Below are positions 1 through 11,223 of a stretch of DNA of 64,000 bases, one piece after another. The stretch spans positions 8,636,445 to 8,700,444 of the forward strand of contig OX421497.1 of NCBI GenBank assembly GCA_949126835.1. The letters are read 5' to 3'. The notes under the pieces were generated by a model. The model saw only the letters and a list, made by a program, of their open reading frames with translations. It was not told where the DNA came from and did no database searches. The stretch is from Anisus vortex (Eukaryota; Mollusca; Gastropoda; Planorbidae). Position 1 is the stretch's first letter; each line of letters starts with the position of its first letter. The position numbers and the translations under genes were made by a program.

Positions 1-48
1 ATACATAAAGTATTTAAAACTATTACTAGCAATTTTTAGGGGTTTTCA

Positions 49-190
49 GTGTCCGACTGGCGTGCCGAAGGTTTATGGATTCGAATCCTGATAAAGGTTG
101 GGATTTGTTTGCCGGGGCTTGGAGAAGATAGCCTGAGTCTACCCAGCTCAGACGGGTACTTTACTTAGTAGTAATTTTAGCTACAAGCAG
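49..190 (+). repeat. tRNA-derived SINE (SINE-1), diverged partial copy
   Basis: This is a decayed member of the commonest SINE in the window. After the tRNA-like head there is a box-B-like GATTCGAATCC at about 79-89, then the body with the 'ctacccagctcagacgggtac' type segment at about 137-158. The segment order matches the better copies at 39094-39339 and 8987-9183. The 5' end is degraded and the 3' half is missing. Confidence 0.6.
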
Positions 191-337
191 GCAGAAGCCG
201 GAGGCAGTGGGCCTTAATGGCTCAAAACATACTGCCACGCGATAAGCTCGATGACTTGAATACGAAGAAGATGAATAGTGGCGTCATTTATGAACGACCC
301 CACACACTACTTGTCTACTTTGTCAATTGGTTTACAT

Positions 338-535
338 CAAGGGTGTGCAACAGGCGGCCGGCGGGCCACAAAACGGCCCGCCAAGGCTTTTAGTGTGGCC
401 CCCCGAAGAGCTTTTAACGGCAATTTTTTTTATTCGTTGCATTGATACTGCAAATACATTTTCAGACTGTGTGGCCCGTCAAGTTGTATAAAATTTCATA
501 TGCGGCCCAAAGCAGAAAAATGTTGCACACTCCTG
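338..535. mobile_element. Non-autonomous hAT-type element, 198 bp
   Basis: The ends CAAGGGTGTGCAACA and TGTTGCACACTCCTG form a 15-bp terminal inverted repeat with two mismatches. A perfect 8-bp duplication, gtttacat, lies on both sides (330-337 and 536-543). An 8-bp TSD with CA/TG-type ends is the hAT hallmark. The interior is rich in GGCC/GCCC, has no ORF, and cannot encode a transposase. Confidence 0.8.
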
Positions 536-659
536 GTTTACATGTAAACCCGATACGAAATGACACGCTTTGTGGTATTTGTTATTTCTTGTACATTTAT
601 TTTTATCGTAGGTAACCCCATCAGGCAAGTTGTTTAATTGTTAAGTCTACGTGTTTGCG

Positions 660-712
660 TGTATTTATGTGTAAGTGTGTATATGTGTGCGTGTGTGTGT
701 GTGTGTGTTGAC
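660..712. repeat. GT-rich microsatellite
   Basis: An interrupted run of GT dinucleotides, ending in about ten uninterrupted GT units at 692-710. Confidence 0.8.
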
Positions 713-1094
713 GCGCTCTTTGTCAGTTGTTAGAATTTTGGTTACAAGGTTTTAATGTTTAAGGCATACACACAAACATTTTATTTTTATCAGTAGAATC
801 ATTTCTGTGTATGTGTGTGATGACGTCATCTGTTTTGACCCTCTTTTTCTGGCGTTTCTTATCAGACCCACTTTCCAAACAACCAAGAAATCTCACAGTT
901 TTTCACAAAATTCTTTCACAAAAGTTTTTACTTTTCATAAAGATTTTTATAACCACCTATAGATCTAGATGCAAGAAATATAGGCGTAGCCACCGGAAAA
1001 TGAGGGGGGGGGGGGGAGGCAAGCGCCACATTGTCCCTCTCCCAGACCAATAATTAACATCATTGAAAACACTAATCGAAGTTGCATGACTGCA

Positions 1095-1174
1095 GCATGA
1101 CTAGACTCAAAGCACGAATGAGCGTAGGAAGCGATGATCTTCTGTAAAGAAAGCCTAGGAGCGTCTGTAACATT
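1095..1174 (+). mobile_element. LINE family B 3' tail fragment
   Basis: It matches the 3' untranslated tail of the LINE family best preserved at 55305-55735: the 'gagcgtaggaagc...atcttct' stretch followed by 'gagcgtctgtaa'. Only the tail survives. A palindromic MITE (1175-1281) lies directly behind it. Confidence 0.55.
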
Positions 1175-1281
1175 CCAGCGGGCACGGCACGTCGTATCGG
1201 CGGGAATAAATCGTGGTATTTACGTGTTTTCGTGGATACCACGTTTTTTTAATCGTCGATACGACGTGGTGTGCCCGCTGG
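1175..1281. mobile_element. Palindromic MITE, 107 bp hairpin-forming
   Basis: The two ends are inverted repeats of about 25 bp, starting CCAGCGGGCAC and ending GTGCCCGCTGG, with two mismatches in the outer 25. The interior is also partly self-complementary around TACGTG/CACGT. Related arm sequences occur at about 14556-14640, 23805-23840, 39410-39470 and 56484-56555, so this is a dispersed family. No coding capacity. I could not identify a convincing TSD. Confidence 0.65.
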
Positions 1282-1500
1282 GATAAAAGAGTCCCCACCT
1301 CCTCATTAATCTTTTTTTCATGTTTCCAGGACCGAGGTTTTTTTTTCCTTATGAATATGAGAATATTAAGACTTTAATATATTGAATCAATCAAATTTTT
1401 ATATTTTCAATAGTCTATGGCAAAAAAAATTTGCACCAGTTGAGAAAAATGTAAAGCGTGCTATTGCATCACCCCTCCCCAAATGTACTATATACTATGC

Positions 1501-1674
1501 CAGGGGTCGCAAACTTTTGATAATAGTCTACCAAAGCAGGATTTCTAATTAAGTCCACATGCCAAAAGCTTAAAAGTCATATGCTCTAGCACTCAATTTC
1601 TTGAAGAAGAGACTTTTTTGGATAGTCACTAGCGCCATTGAAAATCGATCTGCGTGCCAAGTTGCAGACCCTTG
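1501..1674. mobile_element. hAT MITE, 'CAGGGGTCGGCAAC' family, 174 bp
   Basis: It begins CAGGGGTCGC and ends GCAGACCCTTG, and is flanked by a perfect 8-bp duplication, tactatgc, at 1493-1500 and 1675-1682. The interior ('ataatagtctacca', 'gctctagcactcaatttctt') is shared with copies at 14137-14342, 24029-24234 and 39613-39816. It is non-coding and presumably was mobilised in trans by a longer relative such as 3869-6158. Confidence 0.85.
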
Positions 1675-1807
1675 TACTATGCTATACTCGGCGTAGCCAG
1701 GTTTTGACGCTAGGGGGAGCGAACTTTTAGGAAAAAGGCCCCACTTTTAGCAATTTTTCCAGATTAATAGAAGGACTAACAATTTGTACGTACAAGTGTT
1801 AAAAGAA

Positions 1808-2371
1808 TAGAGCGTTCTCAGTAGGCGGTTTTTTGTGTAAATTTAGTGACGTATTTGTGTAAATATAGAACCCACTTGAGGTACAAACGTAACGTGGTGA
1901 AAGTAAAGTACTTCTTTATCATGCAAAATTCACATCTGAATATTGGCTATCCTACTCAAAAATAAGGAGGTAAATAGTAGTACTGTAGATTAATTGATTA
2001 ATGTGATTAGGCTAGGGCCGGCTAGACCTATTTACACATTCAATTTCACTTTATAGGCCTACACTTTTAATGTTTCGTAGGCTAGGCTACGATGTCAAGT
2101 GATATTGTTGGTGAATAGGCTATCTAGTCAAGTCACTATTAGGCTCACATCGTCTATGATCTATGTCTATGATAATAATAAAATAGCCTATTTTATTAAA
2201 CATACATAATACAGCTTAAATCTTAATAAGACTTAAAACACAACACATCATTTAAAAAAAGCTCGAGCCTATATGAAACTTTATTAATACAGCGGCCATA
2301 TTTAATTGTACACCATTACTCAAAGTAAACACAAATCACGTGCTTTTTGTCACGGGATTGCAAACGCCCTA
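1808..2371. mobile_element. TA-flanked MITE (Tc1/mariner-like), 564 bp
   Basis: The ends TAGAGCGTT and AACGCCCTA are imperfect inverted repeats. The element is the reverse complement of the copy at 41921-42491, including the internal stretch around 1925-2010 and the CACGTG-containing end. TA follows the right end; the left flank reads AA, so that side of the TSD has mutated. No ORF of note. Placement in Tc1/mariner rests only on TSD type. Confidence 0.7.
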
Positions 2372-2387
2372 TAGCCTCAGGATACAC

Positions 2388-3103
2388 CACTGATCTATAA
2401 AAAGAATGGATTGCGCCTTCTTAATAAATTGGTTTGAGCAAAGTGAAAACAGTGAAATCTAATAATGTACACCGCACTTATCGATATAAAAAAAAATTGT
2501 GTCTAAAACTTACCTATAAATAGATCGGAACGGAATATATGTTGCTGCTGTTTTACACAATATGCAAAAATTATGAATTTTTGCTGTCAAGCGTCCGAAT
2601 TTTTTTTAATAATATAAAACTAACAATAATAATATCAAATGGAAAAAAAAGAAAACAAATACCTAATAATAAAAAAAGTTAATAATAAAAGGAGTAGACA
2701 GCAATATTGCGCAGTACGGGAAAACCCGGTCCCGAAACACACGAAATGTGAAAGAATTTCAAAGGGACATAATTCGGAAATAGCGCCCGTGTTATAACCT
2801 TGGCATACAGTGATTAGTAATAGTAATAGGTCTAAGTTTATTTAAAAAAATAAATTAACGAATTAAGCAATATTGTTGATAAAATAAACATTTCATTTGG
2901 AGGCCGTTTCCAATTTATACATTTAACTTTTTATCCGATAAGTCAAACGGTTTAGGAGACTATTGAGCAGAAACAAACATCTAAATAAATAAACAAACTC
3001 ACGGTAATTATATATATTGATCAGTGACAGTAGGAAAAAAATGGCGGAAATTTCTTCAAGAATGTTACTTCCGAGCCTAATCCATTCTTTTTATAGATCA
3101 GTG
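2388..3103. mobile_element. Non-autonomous DNA transposon, 716 bp, 25-bp perfect TIR, 8-bp TSD
   Basis: The first 25 bases (starting CACTGATCTATAAAAAGAAT) are repeated in perfect inverse at 3079-3103. The perfect 8-bp duplication ggatacac flanks it at 2380-2387 and 3104-3111. The interior is AT-rich without a coding frame. Fragments of the same family lie inverted at about 58500-58730, and a diverged terminus is at about 63045-63075. An 8-bp TSD suits hAT, but the TIR does not resemble the usual CAGGG ends. Confidence 0.85.
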
Positions 3104-3111
3104 GGATACAC

Positions 3112-3860
3112 ACACTTTATAATAATGCAGTATTTATTTAACCATCCACAATTTTACTAGCAACTATTAGTAATGGGAATTTCTGCAAAATTGATTGCAT
3201 CTACTGCTCATTTTCGGTATGAATATCTAGTGTCGAAAAGTATTTATAGAATCAATGCGAATGCTTCCATAGGACTGAATTCTTCGTTTTCATTATAAAA
3301 GACGAGATAAATCGCCAAAAATAAAAATTTTTAAATAGATTTAAAAAAAAATAGAGTTTCAACATGTTTATATACTGTATCTATGTGTCAATTATAAAAC
3401 ACTGTTTCTATGACTATGATACGTTATAGGACCGCTCTATTTCTTTTCAAATTGGTTCCTCTCAGCTATTAAAGCACCACACCCGACGGTTATATCCTTA
3501 ACAAAGGGAATTTCTTTTTGAAAAAAAGTTATTTCTCTTCTTTTTTTCTTTCTTTTAAATTCTGTGGGTATTTTTTTTTTTTTTGCGAAGTTTATGTAAC
3601 TAGGTTTTCGATCAACTACAAGTATACGGCCGAGAAGGAGAAAGCCAGCGCGCTTTAAGTCACATTATAACTTTTCGGTGAGTACACCATACTTGAACCC
3701 CACCTTTTTTTTTTTTTTGAGAATGCGAGCGAGCGTACTCTTGGGGCTCGGAGAACTAACTCTGCTGTGTCCACGCATCACAGATACATCACCGTAAAAG
3801 TTAGGCACAAACGGTTGGCCGTTCCTGTCCACTCTAAGTTCATGCTTATGACAAGATATC
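3112..3860. other. AT-rich intergenic DNA, nothing recognised
   Basis: Several T-rich tracts (about 3540-3590 and 3705-3720) and no coherent ORF, TIR or SINE promoter boxes seen. Confidence 0.5.
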
Positions 3861-3868
3861 CATTAGAG

Positions 3869-6158
3869 CAGAGATCGGCAACCTAAGGCACGCGTGCCAA
3901 ACTTGGCACGCAGAGCGATTTTCAATGGCACGCGAGAGACCTCCAAGAGGTGTTTTATTTTATTGATGAAAACAAAAACAACTATATTTTTCAGTAATAT
4001 TTATATTGAGTGAAATCAATTTAACTATATGTACTTCCCTTTACAAAGGCATATATTAAGATAGATAGTTGGGCTTTTGCAGAAGCACATCGAAACACTC
4101 AAAGCGGAGTTTCAAGACTTTCAAATTGATTTTTTCATACCTAATCAAGCAAAACTGACTTAATCTTACTACGACCTTCTTAGATGTAGGCCTAGACACT
4201 TTTTTTATATTAAGTGTAGGGCTATTGGCGATTTTTAAACGTAGCCAGTTGAATTTTAAACCTTTAATGAAATGGGCATCGAAATGTGCCAAATTCTTTA
4301 AGAGATAAACTCCTTAATGTTGAATGGACAAATAATTAATGCAGCCCGACTAGTCCTCAAGAAGAAGAAGTCAAATAACATCACTCCTCTGCTCTAATCT
4401 CTGCACTGGCTACCCACCAACCACCGGATCTCCTAAAAGCTGGCTTCTCTCTGCTATAAGTGCCGGAATAACTGTGCCCCGGATTACCTTCGCTCCTGTC
4501 CAATCCCCGTCCACTTCGTTCGACTTCTGACGCGCTTGCTCTGCGGATCCCTCGTGTGAGGCTAGTGTCTGCTGGCCAACGTGCGCTGGACCGTCCGCTT
4601 GTAATCACCTCCCTACAGCTTCGCCAGAGCTCTAGCTTCGACACCTTCAGGAGCCAGCTGAAGACTCACCTATTTCGTTAGTAGTATTTGCGTATAGACA
4701 TCTACATATTTACATTTTCGTCTGTTGTTCGTTGTCTGTATTCTGTAACTGTCGTCAGCGCATAGAACTGTCATCAACAGGATATGCGCTATACAAGCAC
4801 CATTATTATTATTATTATTAACGAAAATTAATTTTAAACCTCTATTAATTATATGTTGTAATGAATACCACAACGATAGTTTATGTAAAGAAGTAATAAT
4901 TAGTCTGTAATATTTGTTATATTACAAAACATAACTTGTTTGGCATCACTATTGAATCACATTTAGAATCTTTATTTCAATCAAAGGGAGATAATTAGCT
5001 AATTTTATTTCCGCTAATATTTCTAATAATATGTTTTTGCATTTTTTTTATAAAAGACTTAATGGTCTACAGCTTATAACGTTATAATGACCAAACTGTC
5101 AAAATGTAGTTGAAAATGATATAAATATTATATGACTAATATAACATATTGAACATTACATTAACTACCCAGTTTGTATGATTACTTTGTATCAATTCTG
5201 TTAAATGATGTTCATATTTTCATTGACAGTAACATATGACTTCATTAAATGAAAGAACATCTCAGTTAAACTGAGAACAAAGTAGTTAACGAATATTATA
5301 AGTTGATAGACATGTATCTTGACAACTAAATAATAACTTTTACAAAATTGTTACCATAAATTTGAAAGTTAGGTAATATAGTTTTGTATTTGGTATTAAT
5401 GCTAATAAAAATACACATTATTTTTACTCCCTTTCTTTTAACTCGTACTGTCTGTCTGTCTGTCTGCTTTGCTTGATTGTTAGCAAAACTTTGCATCGAT
5501 TTTTCGACCACTTCCCATCGTCCAATCGAGCTGAAACTTGGGTAGCAGAATTGTCCAGACTAACAATACATTTTATCAAATTTTCAGCATCATAGCATTT
5601 GGAATAGTCACTAATACCTTCGACCGATTTGCGAATCGAAGAAAAAAAACATGGCTGCCTCTACAGGAAGAGACGGAAGTAAATTAAATTTTCGGATACG
5701 TTCGTTTTTACTATAAATAAAAAGGGAATGAAAACGACACACTATAGCTGAAACAAAGCGAGTTTTCTTTTTATGTTTTTTGCGGGACAAAGCTAGAAAA
5801 AAAAAAAAAAGGATGCGCAAAATTTTAGTGTGGAAATTCATAAGGTATGATGTCACTTATATTTATTTTAATCTATCAAAATATAAATTAAATATAAAGT
5901 TAGTTTACAAAGAAAGAGAGTATAATAAAAATTGTGTTTTTATGGGTTAGTTTATTTAAAATTAAATATAAACTCTTTAACGATTTTCTCTATAGAGTCA
6001 ATTTGCTTTTGGCCTTTGTCTCATTCTACGTATTTAAATTACCTACTTTTATAAGAAAACAAGTATAATAGAGCAGGTTGACCTTTAGGCTGTTGGCACG
6101 CTGAATGATTTAGAAATCCTAGCTTGGCACACCATTAGCAATTGGTTGCCGACCCCTG
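3869..6158. mobile_element. Long hAT-type element, 2,290 bp, interrupted by a LINE
   Basis: The ends CAGAGATCGGCAACC and GGTTGCCGACCCCTG are the termini of the same family as the short MITEs at 1501 and 14137. The flanking 8-mers cattagag (3861-3868) and cactagag (6159-6166) differ at one base and fit an aged TSD. The interior is far longer than the MITEs and includes a LINE tail insertion (4338-4819). Small open frames remain at 4056-4292 and 5611-5856 on the minus strand, but neither gives a transposase I can identify, so it is probably a dead longer family member. Confidence 0.65.
4338..4819 (+). pseudogene. CR1/L2-like LINE reverse transcriptase C-terminal remnant plus 3' tail
   Basis: Plus-strand translation, with stops and frame changes, follows the C-terminal part of the reverse transcriptase ORF of the LINE at 21326-21952: AARLVLKKKKS, then SLHWLP, then KLASLCYKC, then APDYL. 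The tail has the same short hairpin ('agcgcatagaact...atatgcgctata') and ends in (ATT)n at about 4800-4819. It sits inside the hAT element 3869-6158, so it inserted later. Decayed and 5'-truncated. Confidence 0.8.
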
Positions 6159-6166
6159 CACTAGAG

Positions 6167-7790
6167 TGTGACCTTCACTTCGTATCAAATTAAATTAAAT
6201 TAAAATTAACTAGATCTAACAAGGTTCACTAATCATATTGTAACAAATTGAATCGTTGAAATGCAATTTAAATAAACAAATATTAGAAACAGTATAAATT
6301 GTGCTTCATGGCCTGTTAAAATTATTAAATTATTTTTCCCGAAAAGGCCTTTCGAAAATGGTCGTAGGGGGAGCAGCCCCCCCCCCCCCCCTGGCTACGC
6401 TACTGGCTATACTATGCTATACTAGCCTATGTTTCACCTCCCCCCCCCCCCAAAGTTACAATCTTAACCATTCGTCAGAATACTACCGGTCTATTTGGTT
6501 TTAAATCTCTTACATAAAGTCCATAAACCCAGGCCTAACTTTACGTGTCGCCATCTAGCAGGCAAGAGAAGATAGCCATTAACAAAAAATATTGACCTTT
6601 CGTGTTTACACAATTGGTACCCGACCGTGGCTACTAATGAATAAACCTTGCCCATAGCGATGCAAATATTTTCACAAAAGCGGTCTTTTACTTTACACAC
6701 GGGCCTAGAAGCGTGCCCAAAATAAAAAAAAAGAGGTTTAAATCAGATCCCGCAAAGCTATGTCCGCAAGCTTTTTTGTCTTTATAGGCTTATTGTTGAT
6801 TTATCAGGGGCGAAGTCACATAAGGATGCTCAGGTGGGCTAAGCTGACATCTCCTCTCCCTCCTTACAATTTCGACCCCAATGGTGTTGAAATAATGGTG
6901 CGCTCATGTTTTTTGGCGGGCGATACTGCCGAAAATGCCATCAATTTTATTTTAAAATTTTTATTTAAGCATTAAATTCTAACAGATATACATCACAACA
7001 ATAATCTTGTGCAATACTCAGACATACAGATAAAAATAGTTTTTGTTGTTGCCCATTTGCAAGTCTTAAATATTATGCTTGCATGTTCCCACTAAAGTAA
7101 ATGTTACCAACGTGTACCAACATTTCCGGGCCCATTCGTTCATTTACTTGAAAAAACATAAGTTTGCTGCGTTACTGGTTGTACTGCGAGTAAGAAAAGA
7201 TTTAGCGGGTTACATTTTATTTCATTTCCAAAAGGTGTTGCCGAAAGAAAACGATGGACTGTGAACGTCGGATGGGAAGAATCACATTTTTATAATCCCA
7301 AACTTATTGCTTGATGCAGAAGAATTTTCGTATTTTTTTGTTTTCATGTAGGCCTATCTACGTATTGTGTTTTTTTTTTTAACCAAGGAACGCTACTCTT
7401 GACTACTTTATTTTATAAATAAGCTAAATTTAACTTAACACGACTAACTTCGTGTATTAATAATGGCATACTCATTTTTGATGTTAAAAACGGATTCTTC
7501 ATAAATAATCCTGCAAAACTTGTATATTTCTGAAAGGCCAGAACTGGCCATGGAAGTTGAAATAAATTATCAAACACCCGCAAAAAGCCGGAAATGAACC
7601 GGAAATTCGTGAACACGTTTGACCTTGACCTATTGACAAAGGTCAGGCCTGATTAACTGACTTGTCCATATGCAAGAACACATTCATGTACGTCCTCTTT
7701 CTTTACAACAATCAGTATTAACATTGAATGGTTGTCCTGACCTAGCCAAGAAAAACCTACAATTAAATATCATTAGAATACCTAATTAGG
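6167..7790. other. Intergenic, no gene recognised
   Basis: Holds C-rich runs at about 6379-6392 and 6440-6452. The motif around 6360-6412 (GTAGGGGGAGC, CTGGCTACGC) resembles, in inverse, about 1690-1730 and is probably the end of another old transposon. Short ORFs are not supported by composition or family resemblance. Confidence 0.45.
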
Positions 7791-7978
7791 GTGGCATAAT
7801 GGCAGAGCCTTTACAAGCTTATGTGGCGCCCCAGGGCCAAAGTTTCAGCGCCGCCTCCTTGCATAATTTAATTGCTTTTTTAGTGCTATATTCGCTATAT
7901 TTAGACTACATTTGCCGCCCCCCTGGAAGTGCCGCCCCGGGCATATGCCCCCACTGCCCCCCCTATGTAAGGGCACTG

Positions 7979-8172
7979 CACGGTGGCCGAGCCGACAGCG
8001 CGTTGGACTGGCGTACCGAAGGTCCTACGTTTTGAATCCTGGAGAATGGTTAGGATTTGTTCCTGGGTCTGGAGGATTTCCCCCATTACGTACCCATGGG
8101 CCTCAAAGACTGGCGAAAAGTGTAAACCGTAGACAAGTTCCCACTAAGTCTAAGAATACACCGGCGGGCTGA
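7979..8172 (+). repeat. tRNA-derived SINE, diverged copy
   Basis: The head reads GCACGGTGGCCGAG (box A region), then 'ctggcgtaccgaaggtcc' and a mutated box B at about 8030-8040, then the SINE-1 body to about 8075. The last part ('atgggcctcaa...actggcg') departs from SINE-1 and matches 58453-58505 instead, so this may be a related subfamily. Confidence 0.65.
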
Positions 8173-8174
8173 CA

Positions 8175-8770
8175 GAGCTTGGGAGTGCCCCCCCCCCCCC
8201 CCCCTGAGCTCAACCTAAAGTGCCCTAAACAAAAAGAGCCCTTTGGGTTCGTCTGTTTTTTTTAATGAGACTTTATAACTCGACCCGATGGGATATTTAA
8301 TTAATTAATTTCTATCTAAAGTTGAACAACCAATATCTTTTTGTCGCACACAGCCTTCGGAAAAAAATCCTTTTGGCGTGATTGTCTGCGGATTGGTACA
8401 AGGGAACTACTGACATCATCTTTGACAACATTTATATCGCTGTAATCACAATACATAGTGCTTGGGCTTTTCCATTATTTCAGATTTTCGTCTTTTTTTT
8501 TTCATCAGCAACAAACTTTAATGCCCAGTTTGATGGATGTTTCAAAACAAATCCAAAATCCATGTTTAAAGTGAAGAGCTAAATTCACGCCCCCCCCCCC
8601 CGACACACACACAATATTGCGCTCCCTTCCCCATTGAACTCATCCGTATCTAGACCCACATATAAAAACCATGAAATTGCGCGGCACACAAATTGTCTTA
8701 CCTTTGGTAAACAATCCATCTCATCTAACCATGACAGTTAAACGTGCTAGAAAGAATGAAAATGAGACAT
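8175..8770. other. Intergenic, nothing recognised
   Basis: Contains C-rich runs at about 8188-8204 and 8590-8601. No supported gene or complete repeat was seen. Confidence 0.4.
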
Positions 8771-8774
8771 ACAA

Positions 8775-8805
<31 letters not shown>

Positions 8806-8812
8806 TAGCGAA
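8775..8812. repeat. GA-rich microsatellite
   Basis: Run of (GA)n passing into (GACA) variants. Confidence 0.75.
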
Positions 8813-8986
8813 AGACAGCGAAAAAGGTAGAAAGAGATACATAGAAAATACTCCCAGGGACTATGCAAACTGTTTTATTGACTTTGCTGCAAGAGGGTGC
8901 TCTAAAACCTCTTCCTTCCCACCAGAGAGTGCTTGGCCTAGGCTGCACTATGTCAACGAAATAAAGGTCACTTTTGGTACAATGTA

Positions 8987-9191
8987 GATGGCGCGGTGGC
9001 CGAGGCGGCAGCGTGTTCGCACCGATGGTCCTGGGTTCGAATCCTGGTGAAGGCTAGGATTTGCTCTCGGGTCTGGAGGGTGCTCCTGGGTCTTCCCAAC
9101 TCTGAGGGGTACCTGACTTTAGTTGGGGTATAGTAAAGGCGGCTGGACATTGTACTAGCCACACAATCCCCAAGTATGCCGTGGCCACAGT
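8987..9191 (+). repeat. SINE-1, 5' part, split by a hAT insertion
   Basis: A well-preserved tRNA-like head: GGTGGCCGAG box A region, GGTTCGAATCC box B at 9034-9044, then the SINE body including 'ttagttggggtatagtaaag'. It runs up to GTGGCCACAGT, where a 2,032-bp hAT element is inserted. The rest resumes at 11224. Confidence 0.85.
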
Positions 9192-11223
9192 CAGGGCCGG
9201 CTCTAGGGTTTTTGGCGCCCTAGGCGAAAACAAATTCTGCGCCCTCATTAAAGTGCCTTCGGCGGGGTCAGCCTGGTATGGAATTTCGGAAATGTGTTTT
9301 TGTTAATAATTGTTATAGCCCAACAAAGAATTTAATTGTATGACCTTAGATTGATGACTGTGAAATGTAAATATAACATAAAAGTAACATGCCTGATTCG
9401 CATCATAGATTAAAAATTAAAAATCTAAATTATTATTTCAAAAGATACATAACACACAGTTTTACATAAGATACATCTATAGGTTTATAGGTTTTATACC
9501 TGCTTTATGTACAGTTCTCTTAATAAAAAACCGAAACTCACAGTTAGATTTTTTTTTTCTGTATTTTTTTTTATAACACTTAAAAAATACACAAAGACTA
9601 CTTGATATTGTTTGATATTGAATTATTGCATGTTTTCTTAACTACGGCCCCAAAGTCACTTTTAAGACTCAAGACTAAAACCCTAGTGGTACTTTTCTTG
9701 CTTTCTGCTTAGCAAATTCTTGTACGAGGACTTTTAAGTCTAACTGTCTTTCTATCTCACTTTCAATAGAAGTTGTCGCAAGACCCGCAAGTCTCTCCTG
9801 ACACATTGTACTACGCAGATAGGTTTTAATTAGCTTAAGTTTTGAAAAACTTCGTTCAGCACTAGCTACGGAAAGTGGCAACGTAAGCAAAATACGAAGG
9901 GCTACACAAATGTTGGGAAATCTATTTTCAAGATTCTGTTGGTAAATGTAGTTTAGGACTTCTTCAGGGTTTGATACAGAGTCATGGAGATGATGAGAAA
10001 TAGCTCTAAGTTCAGAACACTGTCGTACAACAGCAATGTCAGATTCATTCAAACCTTCATCTTTTTCAATTGTTAATGCTTTTTCCAAGTTTTTGCACAT
10101 CGACTTTACCTCTGATGTAACTTGTTTTTAAGGTAAGGACTGTTGTATAAAAATCCAAAGAGACAAGATACTTTATTAACTGGGGAAATCTTTCTTTTAT
10201 CGCATAAGCAGCTGTGTCTAAAGCAGCAAAATAAAAATGGATCTTGAAACTTACTGATGGGCACCTGAAATATTTACAGATTCATCTGTTGATTCTTAAT
10301 CAAACATGTTCTTCTTTTTTTTTTTAATTCGGACCTTCTCTTTCTCAAATACTGGTTCGTTGCAACTTCTTATGCTACTTCATTAGCATCTACCAGAACT
10401 GTATTGAACTCTAAATCACTTCTAGCTGTAACCACAAACTCTTCTTTTTTTTTCCTTTTCTTGCAGTATCTTACTAGTTATGTTAGCTTGAAACAAAATG
10501 TCGTGCTATGTGACAAGTGCAACAATAAACTTGAAGTCTGAGTTTGGAGATATTTTAAAAAACCCCAGAGCTTCTACCTTCGCAATACTACCACTAGGTC
10601 CTTTTATAGAAGTGTCTTCAGAAATCTCTTCTATAGCATCACAAACATGAGATAATTGGTACCGCAGAGGTGTTACGCGTCAATTCGACTGGACCATCTT
10701 GTGCCACTTAGGGGATTTAATGTAAGCTTACTCGTTTTCGTAATTGACAGTCTGAAAATGCACAAAAACAACAACTGCCAATGCATACAACTCAGCGCCC
10801 TCACGACATACGAACTGACTTGAAGGTCACGGTCACGTCACTTCAGACACTTCCCTATGATATTCCGCCGCCGCATCGCTTCCAGGGTGTGGCCGGGGAA
10901 GTGAGGGGTTGCCTTTTTGCACTCCGCTACGCACAGCGAGGTTGCAAAACTAAGTACTGTTAGGGCATACTTTACTATTTTCTAAGACAACTTAAATAAA
11001 ATACCCTTGGCCTTTCATTACCTAGTAATTCGTCTGCCTATGCTAGTTGCGCGCAGAAGCACCAAACTTTAATATAGTTTATATTTTTAAATTCCCAAAT
11101 GTAAAAAAAACAACTTAATTTTGCCCCCCCCCCCAAATTTTGCACCCCCCAAAATTTTGCACCCCCCAAAATTTTGCGCCCTAGGCGGCCGCCTAGTTCG
11201 CCTATATGGATGAGCCGGCCCTG
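9192..11223. mobile_element. hAT DNA transposon, 2,032 bp, defective, nested in a SINE
   Basis: It begins CAGGGCCGGCTC and ends GAGCCGGCCCTG, a perfect 12-bp inverted repeat. The 8-bp duplication gccacagt occurs at 9184-9191 and 11224-11231, and removing the element restores a continuous SINE-1. The subterminal regions carry repeated TTTTGCGCCC and CCTAGGCG motifs. Inside, on the minus strand, is a broken hAT transposase (9675-10690). Family, boundaries and insertion order are therefore all readable. Confidence 0.93.
9675..10690 (-). pseudogene. Decayed hAT transposase (ZMYM1-like/DUF4371 type)
   Basis: The 141-residue frame at 9675-10100 carries the hAT C-terminal dimerisation signature: LRILLTLPLSVASAERSFSK followed by a lysine/leucine-rich helix and LAGLATTSIE. 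Upstream on the same strand, 10470-10690 translates, with stops, to YQLSHVCDAIEEIS and then FKFIVALV, a stop, and HDILFQANITSKILQ. This resembles the middle of ZMYM1-like hAT transposases, where a WxDILxxIN stretch is typical. Stops and frame breaks mean no active enzyme. The N-terminal zinc finger and DDE start were not found. Confidence 0.8.

Noticed and set aside
8987..9060. Functional tRNA gene
   Set aside because: Boxes A and B are good, but the sequence continues into a repeated SINE body and the same head occurs at least eight times; stems do not form a full cloverleaf.
9675..10100. Domesticated hAT transposase gene
   Set aside because: It lies within intact TIRs and TSD of a transposon, and the upstream coding part has stops; no sign of host use.
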